A DNA stretch of 64,000 bases from Ostrinia nubilalis (GCF_963855985.1 NC_087119.1:8224001-8288000), one strand, 5' to 3'. Numbered from the stretch's first letter, positions 1 through 13,103 are shown. Notes: generated from the letters alone by a model not told the origin. Made by a program: numbers and translations.

Positions 1-120
1 ATGCACTCTTTATCAGCTGTTGTAGTCACTCTGCTACGGACCACGCTACGATTCGTAGCACCCATAGCCGTAGCTACGCGTAGCTAACCGTAGTATGTAA
101 ATGTTGCTCGCGGCACTTAT
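1..120. repeat. GTAGC-rich inverted words
   Basis: TACGCTACG, CGTAGC, GTAGCTACGCGTAGCTA and related words form overlapping short palindromes; probably the edge of a repeat lying to the left. Confidence 0.4.
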
Positions 121-977
121 ATGGTACCTACTGTATTACCTATGTTTTTAAACCTATCTTGATTTCAACATGAGAAGTTAATATGAATGTTTAAGTAAAT
201 TTAATCGTACGCATTTATTTATTTTAAGTTACATACTTAATCAGTGGTTATTTTGACAGGCACACCTGTATCTAATTAGTACAAGTGAACTTAATTATCC
301 GATGCTTTGATACGTACTTTAATTTAGTAAATACTTAAAAGATAACGTTTATGCAGTGTCAAGTCATTGATCTACTTAATAGTAATTTCTCTATGACTTT
401 AGTAATTAAGTATGTACTTAGCGATAAAATTAATTCCATTCTAAACGTAATGAGAACTCTCTCTTGCAGATACGAGTAGCTGATGTTATATGGAGTAACA
501 TAAAGCATTTTTATCGGAAAAATATCCCTGCAGAGATCGTAAACAAAATCGAAGACTTAATGATATCGATGCGAGCAAAGCCATAGGCAGAAGTATGTAA
601 TAATTAGGAAAGTAATCATTAAGCATTTCCTGCTCACCTACTTCCTTCCATTATTACTCTCTCCGTTTTGAGAATGGCAACGCATAAGTCAAAAGAGAGG
701 ATAAAGGTGAAAAAACTATTCGACTATAATATACATTATTCGATAATACAATAATCGGGACGATACAGTCGTAATAAAGGTTCTGTCGCCGAAAGATCCG
801 TGTCCGCGGTCATAAAAGATAAATGGGTTCGGAGTTGCGATCATGTTCAGCATTTTATGTGCCAGTTTATTTCGCGTATAAACTGGGGCACAGCTTAATC
901 ATCCTAAAACTACAATTGAATTGAATCGAATGTAACACTTTTAATTATTATGTGTTCTTATCTACAGCATCGGGTCA
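121..977. other. No gene seen
   Basis: AT-rich sequence without a convincing open frame, splice-delimited exon or terminal-repeat element. Confidence 0.5.
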
Positions 978-1169
978 TTTAGCCTTCAGACCAGACTCCC
1001 CGGGGACTACAGACTTTTAGTTGGCCGATAGTTGGGCCCGATCCTAATCTGTATGAAGAATCGGCCGATACCAATGTACTGCACTTTCATACATGTCCAT
1101 ATTGATTAACAGCCCGATCCAACTATCGGCCGACAAAAAGTATGCGGTCTAGGCGGCTAGGCTTAGTCT
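978..1169. mobile_element. Inverted-repeat MITE (TCGGCCGATAGTT family), diverged
   Basis: TTAGTTGGCCGATAGTTGG near 1017 is inverted as CCAACTATCGGCCGACAAA near 1118, with diverged outer ends. It is related to the better-preserved copy at 12927-13103. Confidence 0.6.
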
Positions 1170-1400
1170 CATGACCCTCTCTACAAGGTACAAGGATAGA
1201 CCTCCACTCCCAACCCTGGGCAGAAGGAATGGAGAGTCATGATGTTCGGATATTTGTCCCTTAGTCACCTTTTACGTCATCTACGGGAGACCCGATAATA
1301 CTCTGCTAAAACATTTGAATCCTACTCTCTTGGTTTCTACTTTTCAACCGACTTCAAAAAAGGAGGAGGTTCTCAATTCGACCCGTATGTTTTGTGACCT
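1160..1400. repeat. Dispersed lepidopteran repeat fragments
   Basis: The stretch includes a CTTAGTCACCTTTTACGTCA block, a common retroelement 3'-end motif in moths and butterflies, followed by CAACCGACTTCAAAAAAGG and AGGAGGTTCTCAATTCG. The latter motif recurs inverted at 32660-32700. Confidence 0.45.
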
Positions 1401-2142
1401 TGTCATTCACTGGATTTTGCTATCTCTTATATAGGTACCATGCGCTAACTTCTCCAGAATCATCTGACAATGGTCAGATGAGGCATGTACTATCGGCAAC
1501 AGTGTTAACTGCCCATTGCCAGTCATGTCATCTCGTTCTATCGCAAAGAATCACAATTTGATTAGAGCGAGAGCAAAAATGAAAATGGATAGTTAACAGT
1601 GTGGCCGTGTGTACCTATTTCTTGCCGTTATGATTACTTCGGTTTAAAGGATTTTATAGCAACTTCATAACATTATTAGATACAAATTAATAAAAAATAG
1701 TGAACGAATGATACCCATTTCTAGAGTAAATATATACATAGGTATAACTGCGAAGATCGTTAGAAATATTTCATTATTTTTATCATTCAATGATCTTTCA
1801 TTACAATCAGATAACAGTTGCTAGCGACAAAGACCTACAGTTCCAAATTATCAGTAATAGCTATTAAGTAATTATGCTCCGTAGCTTAATAACTAGAGTT
1901 CGTGTAATCAAACAAATTAACGCGAACGTAACTACGTATTACACACGCTGGAAGTGTTCGTGAACAATAAAGCATAAGTTTAACCCCAAGTTATCCAATT
2001 GTATATTCCCATTGTGACCATAAATAACTCACATTTGTCATTCATTGAAGCTGATTGTTGTTTTTGTCCTTGTTATATGAAGAAAAAAATGAACTTTTGT
2101 TATTAAAAAAAAAATGTAGCGTTAAAAGAGTGGCGATGTGAT

Positions 2143-2210
2143 AGTCATTGGGGGAGGCTTATGTTCAGGGACGTCCTGTGGCTGAAATGGTGATGATGAT
2201 GATGATGGTG
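2143..2210 (+). mobile_element. RTE 3' tail fragment
   Basis: GGGGGAGGCTTATGTTCAG, then GGACGTCCTGTGGCTGA, then a GATGATGATG run. This is the same tail as at 30597-30720 in the opposite orientation, with no coding part left. Confidence 0.65.
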
Positions 2211-3076
2211 AATGGGCAGTCCGACACCGAAACTTTTAATCTATTATGAATTTTTAATGATCAATCGTTTTTTGTGCTATAAATGGATCGAGGAAGTGAA
2301 GCTTTTAGTCCTTATTTTAGGATTGAAGTTGATGCGAAATGCAGCTAAATGGGCCTTCTTATTTCCACGTAACCCTACCTTTCCCCATTGCTACTCCCTT
2401 AGCAAACATCAAACAACAATTGCCGACCGTTTCCACAGTTTGTTATACGCCTATTTGGGGAATATGAGCCACTATCGCCAGATAGAAACTGATTTTCGCA
2501 TGGAACGGTCCGAACGATTCTTCAACATTCGATATGGACATAAAATAGTGATATTGCTTTAGTGGTACTAAATATTGTTTTAGTTTTAGATGAGTATCAG
2601 TAAAGAACAGACAACCGAACATCAAGCTAAACATTGTGGCATTTTATAGCAGTTGTATATTTATGTTTTATGTTGCAACAGAAATGTGCTGTCGTCTGTA
2701 CATAACGATAAAACCAATGGATGAATATTAGAAAAAGATTAGGTTTTTTTTATAAAAAAAACTCTTTTTAATCGAGTTTGCGAGTTGAATACAAACAATG
2801 AAATTACTCGTACCTACTATAACGTAATCCAAATAACGGAATTCCGCTTGAGAGCGTAGTACAGCGTTATTATTAATTCGTGACGCCAGCAGGTTTTCCA
2901 CAATTTAGCTGGCAATATTTTCAGCCAAGATCACCGAGGCAAAATGCCATTTGTACCTTTACGTAATTTCGAATATTTGTTCGCAAATCCTTAGTTCATA
3001 ATTACAATTCTCGATTCGCAGTATTCCTGGCCAGAGAGAGTTGAGTGATTTCACTGAGCTATTTTTAAGATTGGTT

Positions 3077-3287
3077 TAGGCCGAGTCCGCACTACGCCTG
3101 AACCGCCGCGGTTTTTAACCGCGTGATTTTATACGCCAACCAAGTAAAACCACAGAATAATAATAAGTACTGTAAAACTAATGCAAGCGACGAAGCGAGC
3201 TTTTTCCCGCGTATAAGTTTCGGGCGATCTCGCGGTTTGGCGGTTTACCGCTTGCGGGAAAAAACCGTAGTGCTGAATCAGCCTTAG
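3077..3287. mobile_element. GC-rich inverted-repeat MITE
   Basis: TAGGCCGAGTCCGCACTACG at the left is imperfectly inverted at the right (CGTAGTGCTGAATCAGCCTTA). The interior holds GCGGTT palindromes and an ACAGAATAATAATAAGTAC block that also occurs at 14928-14946. Confidence 0.55.
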
Positions 3288-5021
3288 ACTTTGATAAAAC
3301 AAACTTTCAATATCATAATGGCCAGGAGTTATTTCGAAGAATGACTACTTTAGGAATTTCATGTTTAGATAACTCTCCCTCGACATGAATCTTGCATATC
3401 AAATGGCGGTCAATCTGTTAAGTAAGTAGTCTAGTAAATTAAGTAACTGAATTGAAAATAATGGTCTAAAGAATGACTTTAAATTCCGATAAAAGAACGA
3501 TATTCTTTAACGATTTTTCTGTAGTTAGCGTTCTGTTTTACTTATGTTCCGTTCAATAGAGACGTTTGATTCGTTTGGGTTCAGGGTTCCGCATGTTCAA
3601 TGTGAAAACGGAACACGACGTCAATCGCCTGTCGCACCCGTATGTCACAGGAAATTTTCGCGGAAACAGCTTGATCGATAGATTTAAATTCGGCAGAATA
3701 TTTGTATTAGCGAAGAAGGCATTTTAAAGTTATCATTACCAAGTTTTTTAGCAAACACGGTATATTCGTATAGCATTTCTTTAAAATAGATTAGGTACCT
3801 ACAGCACAAGTGTTATCGTCAGAACCTTACTATCAGATTCTTAATTTACTTAAACCTTGCACGAAGAAACCTTTTCAAAACTTTAGCTGAAGAGAATGCA
3901 ATGTGATAAAATTAAACGTTAGCTTTCAGTTATACTGGAACTTTAATTTACTATCTTATTTCCAAGTGAAATCCACCCCGTTGCTTTAAAAAACAGCAAA
4001 ACCTAAACTGTAACATAGGTACCCAAACATTTGTTTCAGTTTTCTTTAAACCAATGCCAGTCATTGCAGACAAACAACACTTAGGTTATCTAATATCGAA
4101 AGTTCTTACTTATCTTGTTTGTTGTTTTGAGACACTACACTTGGAAGTTCGATTCGACCGAGTACTGTATCCATTATCTATGAGGTCTGCTTAGGACATT
4201 TCAAAACAAATTTCAGATATCGAATTCGCTGCATCAACCCTGATCAACTTTACTTTAAAGTCAAATGGAAGTCATTTAAGAACGAGATTGTTTGAGGGAC
4301 AAGAATCATCTCGTACCTACCTACGTAACACTGTTTTTTTACTCGACTACAGCGAAGAAAATGAAAGGGATATGATTTTAGGGTCATTCTCCGGATCTGG
4401 ATTCTTTAGTTGATAACCCCGACCTTTTTTATTTTTGAATTTAGAGTAAGTTTAGGTAAAACATTTCAAAATAGACATTGTTACGAGCATATTTTTTATA
4501 TTGGCCCATCTGTAGCAAGCAGGAATAAAAAGTTATGTGACATCAAAATTTTCATGGTCGGGGTAATCAAAGTTGGGAGTCAAAGTAATCAAAAATAAAA
4601 CAAAATATTTTATTTTCTAAGGTTTTTTTTTAAGTTTTGGTAAAATAAATGTTATTATAACTAGCCATTTGCTATTTTGATGTATAAACGACAATATTGT
4701 AAAGTTTCAACAAAATCTGTTAAGTAGTTGTTGCGTAAAAGAGTAAAAAACTTTCGCTTATACATATTAATATTAGTGACTCAATGTCCTATGTCTCCTA
4801 TATGGGACAGAAGGCGTCCACAACAGTCCTCCATCGCGATCCTCCAGCGAGATCAAACGCAAAGCTCAAGACCGAATGGTATATAGCAGGTGGAACGACC
4901 CTTTAACAGTTTATCTGTGTAATATGTTTGTATTGACGTTTTTACGTAGGTACATTTTTCCGTTTTCGATGCATGAATATGTCAATAGATTCGGTGTTAT
5001 GGCCCAGGTAACATATACGCT

Positions 5022-5345
5022 TAGGGTTGCCAGGTCCAAAAACACAAAAGCCGGACTATGTGCTTCATTTGACCGGACATTTTACCCTAAAAGCCGGACA
5101 TGCGACGGGGGGGGGGGGGTGTAATAATTAGTGAGCTCACGAGTGAGTACTATCATCATCGGTTGCCTAACGTCCTGATGCGTGCGTGCCTTATTCTGTG
5201 GTTCGACTTTCGCCTGGCGCGGACTTTCGCAGCCTAATAAAAAGCCTAACAAAAGCCGGACAGGCCGGACATCGGTTATTTTGGCCGGACACGCAATCAA
5301 AAAGCCTAACTATGTCCGGCTTTATCCGGACGCCTGGCAACCCTA
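5022..5345. mobile_element. hAT-type MITE, copy 1
   Basis: The terminal inverted repeat is TAGGGTTGCCAGG, and a perfect 8-bp target duplication TATACGCT flanks it at 5014-5021 and 5346-5353. The 8-bp duplication indicates the hAT superfamily. The interior has repeated CCGGACA/AGCCGG words and a run of G at 5106-5118. It has no coding capacity and belongs to the same family as 62000-62313. Confidence 0.9.
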
Positions 5346-5353
5346 TATACGCT

Positions 5354-6277
5354 ACACTTTCTTTTTTGTTTCTTTTATTAGAAAATCCACATAACTTCCA
5401 AATAACGAAACTTTTCGATGAACTATTCATTTTTTTCAACCTTCAAAAGTCGGATGTTTCAAAATTACTCACTTTGTGGCCAGGACAAGATTGACTTATC
5501 TGTAAGTATCCAATTATAAATTGGCCAAGGAAATTACTTTTTAAGCGATGGTAAATTAGTTTGGGTCGACGACGTTTATAACTTGACATCACAATTATCG
5601 CCTAGTAAATTATAGTACTCAAGTAAGGTATAGTAGATTTTTGATCAAAACTAGTTATGTTCAATTACTTTTTTTATTAAATTGCTTTAAATCTTAATTA
5701 AACCTACCAAAAGTGTGGGCACTGTGCTCTATCTCTACAATAAATATTATAATAGCCTGCAGGTTTATCCGTAGTTAAACAAAACAAGGCTGGATAGCTA
5801 TGTTCAGCGTATAAAGATTCCAAATAGGATTGGAGGAGGCCTTTGTCCAGCAGTGGACAAAGGCCTTCTCCAAGGATTTCCATAACTTACCTAGATAAAA
5901 ATATGTATGAAAAGAAAAAAGGGCCTTGCAAACATAAGGTGAATTTTAGGACCTTTACAGGCGTTGTTTTTGAATGACGACTTAGAAGACGATGAAAAAG
6001 GGGTCAAAAGTTTGTGTTTTAGTCCATCATTATGGAAACTAGAGACTAGAGATAAATTTAATGAAATTCCAACCCTGAATCAGTGAAATGGGGGTTCAAA
6101 CTTTGTAAGAATTAAGATCATGTTGATTATTGAATTCGAAAAGCTGCACAGTTTCTCCCCATTTACGTATAATGCGAGCAAAGCCGCGGGTATCTTTTAA
6201 ACAAAAGTATTATAACTAAAGACTGACAATTTTTACAACATCTGGTAATTTAGGTCAAGTTTGATACTAGACCTTTA
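5354..6277. other. No gene seen
   Basis: AT-rich. A short CCTTTGTCCAGCAGTGGACA palindrome at 5840-5870 is a remnant of a retroelement tail. Confidence 0.45.
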
Positions 6278-6435
6278 AGCCTTGATCACACGTCCGAGTA
6301 AACGGGCGAGACAGTTGGGTGAGCGAGTCACATACTCGAGCGCTCGGCCGAGCACTCCGCGTAATGTTCATACTCACCGAGTACTCGGCCGAGAGCACTG
6401 TCTCGCCCGTTTGCTCGGTATGTGTGATCAAGGCT
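6278..6435. mobile_element. MITE, CCTTGATCACACGT family, copy 1
   Basis: The ends AGCCTTGATCACACGT and its inverse, the GAGTAAACGGGCGAGACAGT subterminal repeat and the GAGTACTCGGCCGAG interior make an almost complete palindrome. It is homologous to 37826-38006. Confidence 0.75.
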
Positions 6436-7130
6436 ATAAGGTTAACTAACTGTCCGTTAAGACGTCGACGTGACGGCGATACGGCGATGCATCATGCGCC
6501 GTCAGCGTAACCGAATCTCGTCTGGTTGATTGCTGGCTAATAGGTTCACGCCTGACTACCCATCAATCCGTTTACTATCCGACATGCAGATAATTATTAT
6601 TACGTTTACGCCAAACTACCTACAAAATTCATTACTATGACATTTATACTCGTAGTTACGACGATATTAAAGTTAACCACATTTACGATAATTATAAAAA
6701 CAGGGCAGTATCGGCAAGGATGGAAAAATCGGTCAAGTGTAAATCAGACTCGCGTACTAAATGTTCCGTAACCCCACCCCTCCAATTTCCTTATTCCCTT
6801 TCTCAGAATAGGTAGAGCCGAATTCAAAAATATTAGCTTAGCCTATGAATGATAAGTTCTATCGTACTATAACTGAAAATTTAAATCTGCAAGCCAATTC
6901 TAGGTCAGTTTAAGTGCATGCATAGTGCTTTTAAAATGGCAGTATAATTGCAGCTTTATATCGTTGAGTTAAAGCCTTGATTTTACAAGTCTAGGCGATT
7001 TATTCAGTGGAAAGAATAAAGGTGCTTAAAATGTGTACCTACTCACGCCTGAGTAACTGTTAAAACATCGCCTGAACCGTGGTAGGTCGCGCCCGAGAGT
7101 TGGCGTCCGGCCAGGAGCAGGCCTTCAGCA

Positions 7131-7405
7131 CAGCTGGAATAGCTAAAAGTAAACGGCTCGGTTTATAGCTGCAACTAAACTTCTATTACACATGTGACTT
7201 TCATTGCGACACCGTAAGAAGCACGACTATTGAATAAGTGCGAGCGGTGTTACGGAAATATTCTTTTGACATGATACCTAGCAAAGCTGGAATAGCTAAC
7301 GGCTAACGGTTTGTAGGTGCAGCTTAGTTGGCGAACGAAACTTCTATTACACAGGTGACTTTCATTGTGACACGGTAAGAAGCAAAAGCATAAATAATAA
7401 ACCGC
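7131..7405. repeat. Two diverged direct repeats
   Basis: AGCTGGAATAGCTAA at 7133 and 7287, and ACTTCTATTACACA followed by GGTGACTTTCATTG-type sequence at 7177 and 7338, define two ~155-bp units in tandem. The origin is unknown. Confidence 0.5.
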
Positions 7406-7534
7406 TTGTGGGTGTTATAAAAGTATCTATTAGGGCCATTTTCCTATGATTTGCGGCTGCCCGCTTTTAATGATTTGATAATTCATACATGTTTTCCTAT
7501 TACGCGGGCTACACGCACGCGGAACGCGGATTGC

Positions 7535-7651
7535 TGCGGGTACTCACTTTAACCGGAGCAATAATCGGTGTTTTTTGTATGAAGTTTGACATATTTTAGA
7601 CGTTTATTAAGGTTAAAGTAACATGGTGCAACATAGCCTTAATATTTCAAG
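7535..7651. mobile_element. MITE remnant, GTTGCACC family
   Basis: The end GGTTAAAGTAACATGGTGCA followed by ACATAGCCTTA matches the ends of the better copy at 59738-59861. The left half is degraded. Confidence 0.4.
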
Positions 7652-10590
7652 TCTAAAATCACGTCCTTTTACTACGACATTAAGTATGTTTCAAGAATAA
7701 AAACCTGACCTACCTCATTAAATTCTACCTGTGAACTTCCAATCGACATGTGAAAATCGAGTTCTAATCAGATTCCAAATCGAGTAGAGCATAATATCGT
7801 AGACATCATTGCGCGTTCTCGCAATAATCAGTATTTAAATGTTACTTAGCATACTGCAGTAGATCTTGTTAATCTATTATCTACGCCAGCCACTTAGTAT
7901 AATTGGAATTTATGCAGACTGAAATAACTAGATTAGGTGCATAGTGAAATACGAAGTCCGTGTTTGTATTGATACCTTGATAAATAGGTTAAATAGTTAC
8001 TTACCTTACCTAAGAATACCTTACCTTGACTTACCTCTTTTACATATTCCTTTGATAGAATAAATCAAGTCGGTATTTGTAACTTCTAGGCGTTTTTCTG
8101 ATTTTCCGATATCATTTATCATTAGGTACTTAAATTCCGACTTCGACTTTTTTCGAAACTTTTACATAGATCGATTTATGTGAGGTCTCACAATTTTTGT
8201 GTATTACAAAAAACGTTTGCTTTTTGTAATACAACAAGGAAATTAAAAATTCTAGTAACTCATCTAAAAATTGCAACAAATGCATAGAGTTGCCAACTTT
8301 ACAATTGTAAGTTAGATACTGATTCAAATCTAATTTTTAAAATATGTTTACCTACTGAAGGTTGAATGAAAATATATAGTTTTTCTTAATCATGGATATA
8401 AACTCATATTACATGTGATTATACAGTTTTAAAGCAATCAATGTCAATCAAATCAATCCCAAACGTAATCAATTTCCGTAGCTGTGAGACATTTCAGCGA
8501 CGTATTTACTATGTAATAAGTATAATTGCGAAATTGGCACCGACTAGAGCAAGATAAGTACAGCCAGCTCACTTCATAGATGCTTTGGTAACCTTTAATC
8601 GCCGCCGTAGGCCGCGTCACAATGCACAATAATTTATTACTATAGAAATGTACTGTTGAGGTCTCCTTTAGACGTTGATATTGGCGTATGGCGTCCACAG
8701 AAACGTTTGACGCTGACGTAGTGCGCGCGTATAGCGTTTATAGGAGACCATAGCATTGTGTTACTTTGACCAAGTCATAACTGAATGAAACGATAGTGAG
8801 CTCGCTGTACAGTAGTGTTGTAACTTGCCTCACGCGCCGCTGAATGGGACGCGGCCATCGCGGGGCGCCGGAAACGGCCGCGCCTCACGGTATTTAAAAA
8901 CGCCTCCGTAACTAATGCGTTAGCTGCCGACTAATCGACAACCCTGGATATTCAAGAATTACCGTCCTTGGATCAGACCTGAATGAAACACACAGTACAT
9001 TAGCACACAGTAATAGGAATACACGTGTAATTCAGATATTATAGTTAACCAAGTGAAAAGAAAGAAAACCAAAAGAAGCAATTAAAAGTAATGAACCTAC
9101 CTACTGTCTCCGAAGTCAATTTTGATTGGGACCGGTTACCAAAAGACAATTTAACTTGTCAAATGCCTAAAATGATTTTACCGTCTTCAGCAGTTTGCAA
9201 AAAAAAAACAGGAGACACGAAAACAAATTATTTCTTTATGAAACTTAATTAGTACCTACTTTACAAAGGAATATGGTTCTTTATATTGGAATGATACATA
9301 ATAAAGATACATTACTTTTTTAAGTACATGTACCTAAGTTGTTATTTTTTCTTAATTTTACCGATTGGCTCGTGCTTTCAGTTTCGGAAAGGGGTTAAGA
9401 GTAAGTACTTTGTAAAACAATAATACTTTTACTCAACTCGACGACCAAGTTGGTGAAGTAAGAAGTTCAAAAGTACACTTCCCTACTTACTTGTTTGTTT
9501 ATTTTTAACCAGATTTTTTGTTTCATATATTACAGCCAATCTGACTTCCAAATACCTACTTACTACAAAGTTTGCTTTGTGCAGTTTAATTCCGAGTTTG
9601 TTTGTACGAGAGTTTAAGAAAATAATATTTTTATTATTATTTGCACAATAATAATTATTGCACAGATTGTTACATTTTGTGTGTGCGATAAAAGCCTAAA
9701 GGAACGCTTTTCCGAATTTTTAACGCACGTGTTTTAAAGTTACAAACAGACCTGAGGGCATTTGCACGGGTGTGCTTTGCTTAAAAGTTTTTTGCAGAAC
9801 ATTTATTTACATTTTAGAGCACGTATTTTCAAAGTGAAGCAATAAAAACATTTTCCAGTGCTTTCAACCCAACTCGATCGGCATTGTGACGATTAAATTC
9901 GAACAAATCTCTATTTGATTTGGATATATTTAGCATGTTCAGGCTCCGTTGATGGATGACCATGACAGATGGCTGGCGAGGCCCGCGGCGGCCATTATGC
10001 TCGTCCTGCCGTTAACCGGAAGGGTCCGATCGAATGCTGATTTATTATTCAAAAATACGAAGTGCTAGTTACACCTGTATCCTTCATATACCTACGTTCG
10101 TTAAGATAACAATACGATTAGGTACCGGTATTGGCAACATTTTTGGAGTTACGTCACTAGGTTATGAGTATGCTTTTCTGTTACGATTTAACCACGTTAC
10201 AATTTAAAAAAAAATATTTTTATGCATCGAAATCATTATTATTCAGAACCTAGAAGTTAGAAAATGAGATCATAATACCATAATATCGTCATTTCTTTAT
10301 AAGGACTATTTATAGCAAATGTTGGCAAAAGTCCTTTTGTTTTTTACTCACCCTAATTCCAGGGCAAGGTGGGAGGGACGTAATATCATCTCACCGGTTT
10401 CCGAATCTTTGCCCTAGAATTTATTAGACCGAGTCGCTTAGGCCATTGAGTCTATGGCATCTGTAGTTACATAAGTTAGGATCGGCCCACAAGCACGAAC
10501 GTGAGAACTCTCCCAAATGACCGGTAATCAGGTTAATAGTGAATTTGGGGAACTTCTGCATTCAAAGCTTATCCTGAATCCAATCCAACC

Positions 10591-10912
10591 GCCTCAGTGG
10601 TCTAGTGGTAAGACCACCTGCTTCAGACGCAGAGGTCCCGGGTTCGATTCCCAGTGGGGGCAGATTTTTCTATTCGGTTTGGTTGGTGGTAGGGCTTGTT
10701 CTAAGTCCGTCTGGCTAGCTACCACCATCTTACCTTTTAAGTTTGTCGCCATAACAACAATGTTGTGTATTAACAGCATTGTTGTGTTCCGGCTTTCTAT
10801 GATCTGAGGTTCCGGCAGTTAGAGGCAAGATAGCCAGTTCCTGTGGTTGAGGATTTCGGGTGAAGCTCGCTTCCACCTTCGGCCTGTTCATCACCTGTAT
10901 CCTGGTTGTCAC
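10591..10912 (+). mobile_element. tRNA-derived SINE with intact B box
   Basis: The first ~72 nt fold like a tRNA (GCCTCAGTGGTCTAGTGGTA ... GGTTCGATTCCCAGT). The B box GGTTCGATTCC is perfect and there is a good A-box-like TGGTCTAGTGG. The body contains a GGTAGGGCTTGTTCTAAGTC segment and a CACCTTCGGCCTGTTCATC 3' part, as in common lepidopteran SINEs. The CAG anticodon-like triplet without a long variable arm argues against a working tRNA-Leu. Confidence 0.8.
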
Positions 10913-11079
10913 TATTTTTAATTTATAATTGTTTTATATCCTAATTATAAGTTATTAAATGAATCTTAATAAATGTACGCAATAAGACCCTAAGGTAAAC
11001 TTCTTGTACCGTTAAATCCTACTAGGTCATAAAATATTAAAATATCACAAAATTAACTCTATCTCCTAAACTAAGCAAT

Positions 11080-11176
11080 ATCGTATAACATACATGGGGG
11101 TGATTTCGATAGGTACACCTTTATGTAAGGAATCTAAATTTTTCTTTTAGACCTCACTGTTTTGGCCACCCTGTAT
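11080..11176. mobile_element. Single-ended CACCCTGTATA element fragment
   Basis: ACATACATGGGGGTGATTTC ... CACCCTGTATA. The same combination recurs at 56840-56934. Only one terminal repeat is present. Confidence 0.45.
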
Positions 11177-11486
11177 ATGGAGTTGCAGCGTATCCACGCT
11201 TAGTTACAGCTAGCCGTGTGGAATGGACTGCCTTTTAATTGAACTGCTAATAAACCACATCTCTTTTTCACTGAAATGCTTTTCTGTACTTATTGTAACT
11301 GACAGCCGTGGATGTTCCATTTTCAGCTCGGGTTGAACGCGAACACGTGTGAGCCGGGAAAGTAAGTAATCCACAGGGATAAGATAAGCTTTAGTGGAGA
11401 TATCTGCGACTTTACATGCATAATAAACAATCTGTCTCGAAATGTATGACGCGTCTGATATTGTTGGTATGATAGTTTGTTAAGTA

Positions 11487-11560
11487 TACAGGGTGATTGG
11501 GATACTCGACCTATTGAAAGGGGTTATACTAGAGGTTATAAGTATACAAATTAAGTCCAG
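11487..11560. mobile_element. Solo TA-CAGGGTG end
   Basis: TATACAGGGTGATTGGGATA has the terminal motif of the TA-flanked fold-back families here but no partner end nearby. Similar solo ends occur near 45068 and at 57479. Confidence 0.35.
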
Positions 11561-12254
11561 TGATCGAAAATGCATTGGAGCTGTGATGACGGTTCTTCGA
11601 TTTTTTGAAAATTTTAATTTGAATAAACTACTCCCCTCCGCACTCCACAGAATTGATACTTTTCTGTAAGCTGAAAAAATTGTGATCATTTTTGTGAGAT
11701 ATGAACTATGTGTCCGAAAAGAAAAATAAGAATGAAATGTAATTTAAATAAGCTTAATTTTTTGCTTTGTTTAGAGGTTTCTGTTTTTAACCGCTTGATC
11801 TCTTTTCTTAGCATTATCTCTATAGGTTGTCTGATTGAAAAATCTTTTAGCATTCATAAAATCTGAAAGAACATCAGACGTCATAGTAAAGTATATTCTT
11901 AGAATTTCCAATTGACAGTCTCTCCTTGAGGGATTGATAAGGTTTATGTCAATTAATGTTAAAACATTGTAACCCAATTTATTTTGGAGTTTCAGGCTAT
12001 CTTTAGAAAACTGAATATTTCAAGAGAGTTTAACCATATTTCTAAATTACCATTAGCCCTGCAATAACCCACGACTAATGCGTGCAAGAAACAGCACGAA
12101 AGCATTAGGATGGCACTAAATCAAATAGTTGTGGAAGACGAAGTTCTAAACATATTAGTGTGGGTGCTCATATGACAACCAACTTGCTGGCAATTAAAAC
12201 TTGACTATCCTCGGACGGATTTGGAACCGTTTGTAATATTTATATGTTCATTAA

Positions 12255-12520
12255 TTAGACCAGACAGTTAAGAAAATTAACACCTAACAGACAACAAAAT
12301 AATACATAAAAGTAATATTGATAGTTTCTGCAAATTCTAAGCGAACCAGACACACAGTTATTTAAAAAAAAAATATTAGTATTTTTTACAAGAAAAAATC
12401 CTAATAGTCCCGTTAGCCTCTCCTCACCACAGTAGTCGAGCGGCGGTAGGATTCGCACCCACACGTTCCACGGATCTCGAGTCGGCCAGTCCGTCCCCTT
12501 CACCGTTCGGCTATCGTAGC
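12255..12520 (-). mobile_element. tRNA-derived SINE, minus strand
   Basis: Read on the minus strand from about 12520, an A-box-like TAGCCGAACGG and a B-box-like GGTGCGAATCC are spaced as in a tRNA promoter. A body and an A/T-rich tail follow towards 12255. The left end is uncertain. Confidence 0.6.
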
Positions 12521-12926
12521 TAATAATGATATAATGATATCGATATTACTGTCATTCCTTCCCAGTGTAATAACATTCTAAATCTCCCCAAAAGTAGCCC
12601 TGTCACATGATAAGTCTTTCCTTCATTCCAACCACTTTAATTGCAAGGCAAGACCTATGTTTTTTACACGAAGGTGGTTTAAAAGCTCTCAAGCTTTGAC
12701 AGCACATCATCATCATACATCTCCATCTTCAAAATTATAACCACAGTGCTTATGAATTTGATGTAATAACGTGTTATTGCCCCGATGACAACACAGAGAA
12801 GAAAGCATTGAAATAATGCTTAGATATTGATCAACTGGTGGGTTTCCCGACTTATAAGGGAATTAATGATAAATCAGGTGGGCAATACGTCTTGTGTTGT
12901 TACTTACTTTCATTCAAAATGTATTA

Positions 12927-13103
12927 GAGTAGGCGCACACCGTTGATTTTTCGTCGGCCGATAGTTTAGTCGGGCAGTTGATCAGTATGGGCATATATAT
13001 GGGAGTGCGCACACTACGCCGATTCGATTTGGCCGATTCTTCATACAATTTAAAATCGGGCACAACTATCGGCCAACTAAAAATCAACGGTGTGCGCCTA
13101 CTC
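12927..13103. mobile_element. PIF/Harbinger-like MITE with TTA target duplication
   Basis: The terminal inverted repeat GAGTAGGCGCACACCGTTGA matches its inverse at 13103, and TTA flanks both sides (12924-12926 and 13104-13106). A 3-bp TTA duplication is typical of PIF/Harbinger. Internal TCGGCCGATAGTT repeats link it to 978-1169. Confidence 0.75.

Larger units (their letters stand above)
1401..5013. other. Mostly unassigned AT-rich sequence
   Basis: Apart from the RTE tail and the MITE at 3077, nothing is recognised. A 116-codon frame at 2212-2562 has no recognisable motif and overlaps repeat-like sequence, so it is not called a gene. An inverted AGTTAAC pair occurs near 1504 and 1591. Confidence 0.45.
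6436..10590. other. No gene seen; one GC-rich patch
   Basis: Includes the direct repeats at 7131-7405. The patch 8820-8950 is CpG-rich and carries a TATTTAAAA, with an ATTCAGTT initiator match about 110 bp away on the minus strand; spacing is wrong for a core promoter. A second GC-rich patch lies at 9950-10030. Confidence 0.4.

Noticed and set aside
2212..2562. 116-codon open frame as a gene
   Set aside because: No recognisable motif, poor composition, overlapping frames on the other strand, and position next to a retroelement tail; no splice or promoter support.
5082..5494. Several overlapping open frames as genes
   Set aside because: They translate the hAT MITE at 5022-5345 and its flank; similar frames recur in the second copy near 62.1 kb.
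8820..8950. CpG-rich promoter with TATTTAAAA
   Set aside because: No initiator at the right distance on either strand and no exon with a donor follows, so it was left as an unexplained GC-rich patch.
10591..10663. A genuine tRNA-Leu(CAG) gene
   Set aside because: The sequence is only ~72 nt, without the long variable arm of tRNA-Leu, has a mismatch in the anticodon stem, and continues into a typical SINE body.
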